A stretch of DNA of 64,000 bases from a virus. The notes under the pieces are model-generated. The model did not search any database. It was not told the origin of the DNA and worked only from the letters and a program-made list of their open reading frames with translations. Position numbers and translations under genes: made by a program. This document shows positions 1-5,645 of the stretch, piece by piece. Position 1 is the stretch's first letter, and every line of letters begins with the position of its first letter. The stretch covers positions 1 through 64,000 of the IMG/VR virus record IMGVR_UViG_3300028590_000011; one strand, written 5' to 3'.

Positions 1-754
1 GTGTGGGGCTCGGAGAAGGCGTAGGAGCTGTGGTCCCCCCGGTCCCGCTCTTCTTGGTCACGTCGATGTCGTAGAAGCCCGAGATAGGCCTGTGGTTGGA
101 GTTCTGCCTCGGCCACGCCTTGTAGCGCGCGAACTTGATCCGGCTGTCCGCTGCGTACCGACCAACGGCGTCGACGGTGTTGCGAGTGGTGGGCACCTGC
201 ATGTCCGCGTCGTCCCAGATGGTCATCATCTTGTTGTTGCGGAACAACTTGGTTGGATAGCGCCTCTGGTCGGGATCTACGTTGAGATCTCCTGCCCACG
301 TCACAGGGCCGTACTTCGCCCGGTTCTTGGTAGTGGCGATCAGATCCCCGCTGATCTTGTTCAAGCGCGCAGTGGTCTGGTCGGGAGCGATGGGGAAGTG
401 AGTAGCCACATGAGAGAGCACGATGCCTTCCCAGGCGTAGGTGACCCAGACGACGTAGCGCCCACCGAACCTGTCTGTGACGCTCCTGTACCTACCCTGG
501 TTGCGCATCCTGGCATGTCCATTGCGCAGCGCTACCTGGTTGGCTCCTGCGCCGATGATGGGTGTGTAGCCGTTGGCTCTGGCGAGAGAGCGCATGATCG
601 CGGCGTTCCCGTTGCCCATGGAGGTCTCGGTGAAGGAGACAACGTCGGGCTCCTTGGAGAAGGCGAACTCGAAGTCCTCGCGCGTCTGAGCGTTGGTGTC
701 AGGCGACTCCATCGAGAAGTGCATGACATGCAGACGCTTGATGGTCCTAGCCAT
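1..754 (-). CDS. Endonuclease/exonuclease/phosphatase-fold protein, partial (runs off left edge)
   Basis: About 251 codons are visible from the ATG at 754; the 3' end lies outside the window. The protein resembles the DNase I/exonuclease III/phosphatase (EEP) fold. Visible motifs are an early FTET, GDLNVDP near residue 155 (metal and phosphate-binding Asp/Asn) and SNHRPIS near residue 225, close to the family's SDHxP. The visible part ends in a Thr/Pro/Ser-rich linker (TAPTPSPSP), so a further domain probably follows. The start overlaps the end of the upstream gene by 8 bases, indicating translational coupling. Substrate cannot be read from the sequence: DNA, phosphoester lipid and other phosphodiesters are all possible. 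The EEP assignment is fairly secure; the role is not. Confidence 0.7.
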   Translation of the reverse strand, partial: MARTIKRLHVMHFSMESPDTNAQTREDFEFAFSKEPDVVSFTETSMGNGNAAIMRSLARANGYTPIIGAGANQVALRNGHARMRNQGRYRSVTDRFGGRYVVWVTYAWEGIVLSHVATHFPIAPDQTTARLNKISGDLIATTKNRAKYGPVTWAGDLNVDPDQRRYPTKLFRNNKMMTIWDDADMQVPTTRNTVDAVGRYAADSRIKFARYKAWPRQNSNHRPISGFYDIDVTKKSGTGGTTAPTPSPSPT

Positions 755-1175
755 CTACGACGCTCTTCAGGGCGTCGATGTAGGACACTGCCTCTCCTCC
801 CACTACCAGCACCTGAGTGGTGTTGGTCGAGGTCGGCATGTCCATCTGGTTGAGCTTGGCTCGCTCACGGGTGATCTTCAGAGCAGTCTCGATGGCCTTC
901 AGGTCGCCGTAGTCGATCTGCGCCCAGATCTTGCTCAGGTAGTGGTCCAGGCGGGCGTTCTCCAGGGCCAGGAGCATCTGACGCTCCTCATCCCCCAGCA
1001 GCTGTGCTTCGTGCGTCAGCCGCCGCTGGACAGCCTGGTAGATGACGGCAGGAGTGGTGTGCAGCTCGGTTGCGATGTCAGAGGGCGACAGTCCCTGACG
1101 ACGCATCAGGTAGGCGACCTCGGCCATGTCCATCCCTTCGGAGGGGACTGGCAGGTTGGGCTCCTCGTCGCTCAT
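747..1175 (-). CDS. HTH protein, possible terminase small subunit
   Basis: The product has 142 residues. Residues about 15-50 form a helix-turn-helix of the kind that begins many actinophage small terminases (MAEVAYLMRRQG, then LSPSDIATELHTT). The middle (LDHYLSKIWAQIDYGDLKAIETALKI) matches the pattern 'LD..L..iWp....GD..Ai...L.i...R..L' common in predicted small terminases. The start is fixed by a GAGGTGG ribosome site just upstream of 1175. It overlaps the WhiB gene by 98 bases and is followed by the EEP gene. The large terminase is at the other end of the window on the same strand, so if the genome is circular or permuted this gene would be transcribed ahead of it. A plain regulator is the main alternative. 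Confidence 0.55.
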   Translation of the reverse strand: MSDEEPNLPVPSEGMDMAEVAYLMRRQGLSPSDIATELHTTPAVIYQAVQRRLTHEAQLLGDEERQMLLALENARLDHYLSKIWAQIDYGDLKAIETALKITRERAKLNQMDMPTSTNTTQVLVVGGEAVSYIDALKSVVDG

Positions 1176-1620
1176 TGCGGACCACCTCTACGATCTCTTC
1201 GACTGTATGTCCTTCATTGTCCAACATGGCGAACAGTCGCTTCCTGGTGCGGCCACTCGTACCCGCCCACACGCCGTACTCCTCACGCTGAGTGAGTGCA
1301 TGTGTTAGGCACTCCACGAACACAGGACATGCATCACAGAGCTTGCTCGCACGACGTACCTGAGCGATGGACATCGTGGGTTGTTCAGTCTCATCTCCGA
1401 AGTACGCATCTACACCCTGATCTGCGCAGTGTGCTCTCTGCTGCCACTCTGGGTAGAGATCACTCAGTTGATATGAGACATAGCGCTCACTATCAGTGAT
1501 AGGTGTGTCATGTCCTGTGTTCAGTATGTGCTCATCCAGAGACTTCCAACGCGCGGTCTGCGATGAGGGTGCCGTAGTAGCCGATGCAGGCTGCGTCGAA
1601 GCGATCCTGGTCATATCCAC
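1078..1620 (-). CDS. whiB-like: WhiB-family Fe-S transcription factor
   Basis: The product has up to 180 residues. The four-cysteine Fe-S signature is complete: AHCAD, then LCDACPVFVEC, followed by the turn GVWAGTS and a basic GRTRKRL segment for DNA or sigma-factor contact. WhiB proteins are restricted to Actinobacteria and their phages, so this gene defines the host phylum. Mycobacteriophage TM4 WhiB is known to down-regulate host whiB2 and to cause superinfection exclusion; the same role here is inference. The only in-frame ATGs (1620, 1614) lie inside ruvC, giving an unusually long overlap of about 89 bases, and the 3' end runs 98 bases into the next gene. The true start may therefore be non-canonical and later. 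Confidence 0.85.
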   Translation of the reverse strand: MDMTRIASTQPASATTAPSSQTARWKSLDEHILNTGHDTPITDSERYVSYQLSDLYPEWQQRAHCADQGVDAYFGDETEQPTMSIAQVRRASKLCDACPVFVECLTHALTQREEYGVWAGTSGRTRKRLFAMLDNEGHTVEEIVEVVRNERRGAQPASPLRRDGHGRGRLPDASSGTVAL

Positions 1621-2026
1621 ACAGAACAGCGTAAGCGCTATCGATGCTCGTGATGTGCTTCTGGATCAGATCCTTGCTCGCGTTTCCGTTGCGCAAGACT
1701 TCCTTCTTCCAGGTGCTGACGTTCACCGTATACACACCAAGTGTCATGTCTAGGGTGACCAGGTGGAGGTTGGCTAGGCACGCGCCCATCATCTGAGCCA
1801 ACTGGATGGAGTACTTCACGTTGTTCCCCAGCAGCGTCTCCTCGATAAAGACGTGGTCCACCTGATGTAGCCGTACAGCGTCAGTGAGGAAGTTGCTGAC
1901 CTCTTCCAGCTCTTCTCCCCGGCTGTTCCCCTCGTGCGTGAACGCCTCTGTGTGGGTGAGCAGCCAGTCATCCCAGACCGAGTACGCGATCTTCCTGATC
2001 CCGAGGTCTACGCCCATCACCTTCAT
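1532..2026 (-). CDS. ruvC: RuvC-like Holliday junction resolvase
   Basis: The product has 164 residues, the usual length for RuvC. The RNase H-fold acidic residues are visible: D7 in MGVDLG, E62/E63 in FIEET and D141/D144 in DQDRFDAACIG. It should cleave four-way junctions or branched replication intermediates before packaging. The start ATG overlaps the stop of the preceding small gene (ATGA), so it is translated as part of the left replication operon. A downstream WhiB gene overlaps its 3' end. Confidence 0.88.
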   Translation of the reverse strand: MKVMGVDLGIRKIAYSVWDDWLLTHTEAFTHEGNSRGEELEEVSNFLTDAVRLHQVDHVFIEETLLGNNVKYSIQLAQMMGACLANLHLVTLDMTLGVYTVNVSTWKKEVLRNGNASKDLIQKHITSIDSAYAVLCGYDQDRFDAACIGYYGTLIADRALEVSG

Positions 2027-2319
2027 TAGTGACTCCCGTGCTCGTTGGGATCTCCGAAGACCGCATCAGGGTGATCTCGCCAGTCCTCGTAGTCACCCCA
2101 ATCGTGGTCATAGTTACTCGCCCGAACGTCCTCGATGAACGGGTATATCTTCAGCTCAGGGATCAGCTCATCAGCCTCATCAGCGAGCAGACCTTTGAGC
2201 AAGCAGCCCTCAGCCCTTTCCCGGAGCTCCTCAGGCATAGCCCTGACCTGCAACATCCCCTCGATGTACTCCTCCTGTTTGGTAGTGGCTGAGTGTCCTC
2301 CCAGCTTCCCGAATCTCAC
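2026..2319 (-). CDS. Hypothetical acidic protein
   Basis: The product has 97 residues from a GTG at 2319, with GTAGGAG a suitable distance upstream. It is charged and acidic, with Asp/Trp/Tyr clustered near the C terminus (DHDWGDYEDW). I see no recognisable domain. It is coupled by ATGA overlap to ruvC and preceded by a small zinc-ribbon gene, so it belongs to the replication and recombination operon. Function unknown. Confidence 0.7.
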   Translation of the reverse strand: MRFGKLGGHSATTKQEEYIEGMLQVRAMPEELRERAEGCLLKGLLADEADELIPELKIYPFIEDVRASNYDHDWGDYEDWRDHPDAVFGDPNEHGSH

Positions 2320-2350
2320 AGCTCGTGATCTCCTACGTGGTCAGGACCAC

Positions 2351-2527
2351 TCATGCCAGTCCTCCATCATCGATCTCAGCCTCTGCGCCACAGTCGAGGC
2401 AGATGTACCGAGGTTTCTCGTAGAACCCCTGTGGGTTCACCCCCATGAACTTCTTGAAGTTCTTGATCTCTCCCGTCACAGGACAGACATGCTTGTACCT
2501 GATCCACACTGTCTTGCTGCGCGTCAT
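2351..2527 (-). CDS. Small zinc-ribbon-like protein
   Basis: The product has 58 residues, starting with ATG at 2527 and ending TGA at 2351. It has one cysteine in the N-terminal third (HVCPVTG) and a C-terminal CLDCG pair, consistent with a one-zinc ribbon, although only three cysteines and a nearby histidine are visible. It lies between the HTH gene at 2584 and the gene starting at 2319, on the same strand. Such mini-proteins are common in phage replication operons. Function unknown. Confidence 0.6.
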   Translation of the reverse strand: MTRSKTVWIRYKHVCPVTGEIKNFKKFMGVNPQGFYEKPRYICLDCGAEAEIDDGGLA

Positions 2528-2583
2528 GTGCTCACCCTATGCAAAAGTCACATCCTATACTGAGTGATCATATTCATCTCACC

Positions 2584-2799
2584 TCAGAGGTTGTTCCTCT
2601 TCCTATACATCCGGATGGCTGTCTCGCTCACTCCCGCGACTGAACCCAGACGAACGTTGCTGATCCTTGCGCGGATGCACTCCCTGAGGGCTTCGTTGTA
2701 CTCGGCCCTTGCTTGTTCGCGGCGGATCACTGCTGCCTCGAACCTGCTCAGTGGCTCTCGCTGCTCTTCAGTGACAGCGAGGTAGTCCTGGATCTTCAT
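2584..2799 (-). CDS. Small HTH-like protein
   Basis: The product has 71 residues. The N-terminal half is a charged helix (REQARAEYNEALREC). The C-terminal part, RLGSVAGVSETAIRMYRKRN, reads as a helix-turn-helix with an SxxAIRxYR recognition helix. The start overlaps the upstream stop by 4 bases. It may be a small transcription regulator of the left operon or of a nearby control region; its target is unknown. Confidence 0.65.
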   Translation of the reverse strand: MKIQDYLAVTEEQREPLSRFEAAVIRREQARAEYNEALRECIRARISNVRLGSVAGVSETAIRMYRKRNNL

Positions 2800-3017
2800 T
2801 CGTTACCCTCCGATGCCGTGGTCTGCTGCCTTATCGGCTTCACCATCGAGGACATGTACTCGTCGTAGGTCTGTCGCGCTATCTGCTCGGGTGGGTCGAT
2901 GTGGTCGGCTGTCGTGCGGAGGATGGCTGCCAGTGCCTTGGGGTGGATATCACCCACCAGCTTCAGCACCTGCTCCTCTTCGTCATCGTCGTAGATCGTG
3001 AGGTCGACGTTGTACAT
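2796..3017 (-). CDS. Hypothetical protein
   Basis: The product has 73 residues. The N terminus is acidic (DDDEEEQVL), followed by a helical segment (HPKALAAILRTTADHI). No known motif was found. It sits in a string of coupled small genes: its start shares a base with the upstream stop and its stop overlaps the start of the HTH gene at 2799. Function unknown. Confidence 0.65.
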   Translation of the reverse strand: MYNVDLTIYDDDEEEQVLKLVGDIHPKALAAILRTTADHIDPPEQIARQTYDEYMSSMVKPIRQQTTASEGNE

Positions 3018-3424
3018 CAGTAGTTGTCTCCTGCGTCGTAGCGCTGCTCACTGAGCAACGCTTCCTGGGTGAGTCGCCTGCTCCCGAGGTCAGCCATCTT
3101 CTTGCTCATCTCGATGAAGCTCCTCAGTTGTCCTGTGCGGAACTTGTACAGCGGGTGTCCCCGGATCACCCGGTTGTGGCTCTCCTCCCAAAGGATCATC
3201 ATCTCGATCTCCAGGGCTCGCGCGTGGTACGCGGAAGCGATCTCCATCAGGGAGAGGTAGGGACTGTCTACGGGCGGATCTACTCGGCCCAGCAGTACGT
3301 CGGTGTAGCTCAGCAACTCGTCGTAGAGCGCGTCTACATCCTCCAGACCCTTGCTCACCGGAACCTCAGTGAGCCTGCGCCCGAACTGAACGTGTGAGGG
3401 AGCCCTAACTACCCTGATGGCCAT
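3017..3424 (-). CDS. Hypothetical helical protein
   Basis: The product has 135 residues and is mainly alpha-helical, with a well-conserved-looking core (EIASAYHARALEIEMMILW, then a charged RSFIEMSKKMADLGSRR helix). The composition suggests a soluble, perhaps DNA-metabolism-associated protein, but no catalytic motif is visible. The ATG at 3424 lies 20 bases inside the upstream gene; GGAG is present about 10 bases before it. Confidence 0.7.
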   Translation of the reverse strand: MAIRVVRAPSHVQFGRRLTEVPVSKGLEDVDALYDELLSYTDVLLGRVDPPVDSPYLSLMEIASAYHARALEIEMMILWEESHNRVIRGHPLYKFRTGQLRSFIEMSKKMADLGSRRLTQEALLSEQRYDAGDNY

Positions 3425-3632
3425 TGTCGTGCTTCTCCAGGTACTCGTTGAGATCCTTCAGCTCGATCTCGTGGATGGTCTTGTAGGGGACTGTGTGGTG
3501 GAAGATCGCGTGCACCATCCACCCCGCGTTCATCACCTTCAGCAGGCCGTGCTTCTTGGTGAGCGACTGCTCCAAGAGCATCTCCAGCACGCGCTCCTCG
3601 GCTTCCTTCTTCTGCTTGATGTAGTCGATCAC
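3405..3632 (-). CDS. Hypothetical protein
   Basis: The product has 75 residues from a GTG at 3632 that overlaps the upstream TGA (GTGA). A longer open frame extends to 3860, but that part overlaps a clear zinc-type gene and has low-quality composition, so the GTG start is preferred. The protein is charged and helical, with EAEERVLEMLLEQSL near the N terminus. No domain is recognised. Confidence 0.7.
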   Translation of the reverse strand: MIDYIKQKKEAEERVLEMLLEQSLTKKHGLLKVMNAGWMVHAIFHHTVPYKTIHEIELKDLNEYLEKHDNGHQGS

Positions 3633-3853
3633 CTGAGCGCGGCCCTCAACTTGGACATCTCCCTCTCGTCCTCCAGACCTTCCCGATAGCCCTCTGAGTA
3701 GAGCTCCTGGAGCGGCTGTGTACGCCCGGTGTGTAGATACCTGGCGTTCTTCCCGGAAGTCGTCACACACCACTTGCCCGGAGCGCTCTGGCAGTAGGTA
3801 CACCTGATCCACCTGACTGCGAGGACCTCGATCTTGTCCCACCAGTCGCTCAT
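3629..3853 (-). CDS. Small zinc-finger-like protein
   Basis: The product has 74 residues. The segment CTYCQSAPGKWC with a following LHTGR forms a CxxC...C...H zinc-binding pattern often seen in actinophage and Actinobacteria small proteins. An acidic helical tail follows. It is coupled at both ends (4-base overlaps) with neighbours. It probably binds nucleic acid or protein; no specific role can be assigned. Confidence 0.72.
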   Translation of the reverse strand: MSDWWDKIEVLAVRWIRCTYCQSAPGKWCVTTSGKNARYLHTGRTQPLQELYSEGYREGLEDEREMSKLRAALR

Positions 3854-4044
3854 CGCTCATCCACGATCAGCTTGAAGTAGACCCAAGTGCCCGTCGCGAA
3901 GATCGCCAGACGACCGCCGAGCTTGTCGGAGAAGATGAGGTTGTTCGCTCCGTCAGTGTGGACGTTGTCAGCGCTCACCTGCGCGTTGTACTTGCGGTGG
4001 CTGTTGCCCGAGGGCTCGTTGACGCGAATCTTGTAGGTCTTCAC
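3850..4044 (-). CDS. Hypothetical protein
   Basis: The product has 64 residues. The GTG at 4044 overlaps the stop of the Cas4-like gene (GTGA), which I prefer to an upstream start that would overlap that gene by about 100 bases. The protein reads as a small beta-rich fold (KTYKIRVNEPSGN, GGRLAIFATGTWVYFK). Function unknown. It lies between the nuclease and a zinc-type gene. Confidence 0.7.
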   Translation of the reverse strand: MKTYKIRVNEPSGNSHRKYNAQVSADNVHTDGANNLIFSDKLGGRLAIFATGTWVYFKLIVDER

Positions 4045-4811
4045 TCTGCGATCTCCTTGGCGTGGTTGTAGTTCTTGACCTTCAGGCAGCGGTCCCGGAA
4101 GGGACAGCCGCTGTACTGATAGCCCGAGCCCTCGACGCACTTGTCCAAGGGCTCGGGGAGCGTCTCACTGTCGATCAGCCCCCAGATCTGGTCAGTGATC
4201 AACTCAATGTCACGGATCAGTTCGTCATCGATGTTCACGACGAACTCGCGGTACTCCTGTGTGTCCTTGTCCTCGTAGATCACCACGGCCTTGTCGTTGT
4301 CTGTTGCTGCGCCGTAGGTGCCTACCTGGAACTTGTGCTCCTCCTTCACCCCGAAGCTGTTCACGCCCCGGAACCCATTCGAGTTGATGCTCTTCAACTC
4401 CACGATGGAGCCGTCGTACGCGATGCCGTCCTGTGTCCCGGACAGGCGGTACTTGTTCTCACCCACCGGCACTTCAGCCGCGAGCAGCCAGCCCTCAGTC
4501 AGCCCAGCCATCTGCCACCTGATGTGGACGAACGTGCCGTTCTGGAAGATGCCAGAGGTCTTGGGGCTGGGCGGGAGCTCGGTGAACCCGAGGAAGGTGA
4601 AGATCTGCCTGCGCCTACACGAGCCGAGCGAGGAGGCGCTGATGGTCCCCTTACGGTTGCGCGGATACCCCTGGAGGTACAGCTGCTCCTGCGCAAAGCG
4701 AATAGCCTCAGGGGAGTAGGCAGGGTTGGAGTTCTTCTTCATCCACTGGTCGTGGCGTGGCGATACGACGAGCTCAGGCCGCTGATGCTTCATCAGTTCA
4801 CCGAACTTCAC
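4041..4811 (-). CDS. Cas4/RecB-like PD-(D/E)XK nuclease with Fe-S cluster
   Basis: The product has 256 residues from a GTG at 4811 that overlaps the upstream TGA. The PD-(D/E)XK core is visible as D128 in GTQDG and E138-L-K140 in VELKS, with H96 in the helix ahead of it. One cysteine near the N terminus (SLGSC, residue 65) and three near the C terminus (KCVEG, GCPFRDRC) match the single-plus-triple Fe-S cysteines of Cas4 and AddB nucleases. Phage Cas4-like proteins are thought to be 5'-3' exonucleases in recombination or end processing. It sits in the replication operon beside HNH, DnaE and RuvC genes, with no CRISPR array nearby. Confidence 0.85.
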   Translation of the reverse strand: MKFGELMKHQRPELVVSPRHDQWMKKNSNPAYSPEAIRFAQEQLYLQGYPRNRKGTISASSLGSCRRRQIFTFLGFTELPPSPKTSGIFQNGTFVHIRWQMAGLTEGWLLAAEVPVGENKYRLSGTQDGIAYDGSIVELKSINSNGFRGVNSFGVKEEHKFQVGTYGAATDNDKAVVIYEDKDTQEYREFVVNIDDELIRDIELITDQIWGLIDSETLPEPLDKCVEGSGYQYSGCPFRDRCLKVKNYNHAKEIAE

Positions 4812-5008
4812 TTGGTCTCCTCTCCGATCTCGTTCCACAGCTTCATGAAGTCGTTCAGCCTCATCTGTTTGAAACCGGTGTAGATGATCTGCACATGGCT
4901 GTTGGTGGAGATCTCGCACTCGACGTTGGTGATCTCCAGTGGGTCGAGACCCAGCCTGCGGGCGAACGCGAGCTTGATCTCCTTCTCTCGTTCGGCGTCC
5001 ATCTCCAT
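4808..5008 (-). CDS. Hypothetical protein
   Basis: The product has 66 residues, charged, with an N-terminal helix (DAEREKEIKLAFARRLG) and a short beta-rich middle. No motif is recognised. It is translationally coupled to the Cas4-like gene (GTGA overlap). A 58-base spacer with a possible weak promoter precedes it. Confidence 0.68.
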   Translation of the reverse strand: MEMDAEREKEIKLAFARRLGLDPLEITNVECEISTNSHVQIIYTGFKQMRLNDFMKLWNEIGEETK

Positions 5009-5066
5009 GCCTAGAACCTAGTCGTCTGTTCGTTCGAGCACAAGGGTTTGAGGAGGATGAGTTGTA

Positions 5067-5264
5067 CTAGTTTCTGCTGCGTGCCTTCGCCCCCTTGTTG
5101 ACGGCACGCGGGGTGTGCCCGAAGTGGAAGTAGTTACCGCACCTGTAGACCGACATCCGGTCGTTGGGGAAGCGCAGGATCACGTACTTCTTGGCTGCCT
5201 TGCGGCTCTTGAAGCGAAGCTTCCCGCAAGTCACGCACTTGCCAACGTGCGCAGGTAGGGACAT
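5067..5264 (-). CDS. Small zinc-ribbon protein
   Basis: The product has 65 residues. A CVTCGKLRFKSRKAAKKY segment followed by YRCGNYFHFGH gives a CxxC...C...H/H pattern of a treble-clef or zinc-ribbon protein. The domain is common in actinophages as a one-domain gene. A basic C-terminal tail suggests nucleic-acid binding. Its ATG overlaps the upstream stop (TGATG). Confidence 0.75.
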   Translation of the reverse strand: MSLPAHVGKCVTCGKLRFKSRKAAKKYVILRFPNDRMSVYRCGNYFHFGHTPRAVNKGAKARSRN

Positions 5265-5470
5265 CAGTCCTCCTCGTGTCTCCGTTCACAGTCACGCGCG
5301 AGACCCGGCACTGCCTTCATCTCACCGCAGTAGCCGCACCGCCACAGGTCATCGTGGGTACTTGGCTGTGAGGTACTCGTCCGAGCCTGAGTACTGCGGT
5401 CGTCCGTCTGGTCCTGAGATGACTGAACCATCGATGAGTAGTCCGTTCTCGAATGCTTGACCGAAGTCAT
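5264..5470 (-). CDS. Small zinc-type protein, start uncertain
   Basis: The C terminus (WRCGYCGEMKAV, then DCERRHEED) has CxxC...C...H spacing like a short zinc finger and is coupled by TGATG to the next zinc-ribbon gene, which supports it as coding. The start is unclear. The open frame with ATG at 5470 or 5431 overlaps the HNH gene by about 80-120 bases, and no clean start lies near the HNH stop at 5349. The N-terminal half, rich in Ser/Thr/Gln, may not be translated. Confidence 0.5.
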   Translation of the reverse strand: MTSVKHSRTDYSSMVQSSQDQTDDRSTQARTSTSQPSTHDDLWRCGYCGEMKAVPGLARDCERRHEED

Positions 5471-5645
5471 GTGCTGCCATGTGGTGCCTGTGGCACAGGT
5501 TGATCAGGTGGTAAGTCTCACCAGCCCTGTCGAGGATCTCTCCTCCCCGTGCTCTGGTCAGTCTGTGATGCAGTTCAGTTGGCCTCCTTCCACACCTTGT
5601 CCACACTCCTGTGGATAACTGGATCATCGCCTCGCACCACCTCAC
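5349..5645 (-). CDS. HNH endonuclease-like protein
   Basis: The product has 98 residues from a GTG at 5645 that overlaps the polymerase stop. The motif order TELHHRLTRARGG, HLINLCHRHH and AAHD matches the HNH/beta-beta-alpha-metal nuclease core, with early cysteines that may bind zinc. It lies directly downstream of dnaE in the same operon. It may be a free-standing homing-type or packaging-associated HNH, or part of DNA processing. The HNH core is clear; the role is inferred only from context. Confidence 0.82.
   Translation of the reverse strand: MRWCEAMIQLSTGVWTRCGRRPTELHHRLTRARGGEILDRAGETYHLINLCHRHHMAAHDFGQAFENGLLIDGSVISGPDGRPQYSGSDEYLTAKYPR

Noticed and set aside
2528-2583. A leftward promoter in the gap
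   Set aside because: Only weak -10-like sequences (TATAGG, TAGGAT) with no fitting -35; not enough to call.
4041-4811. Cas4 as part of a CRISPR system
   Set aside because: No repeats or other cas genes are present; phage Cas4-like nucleases occur alone.
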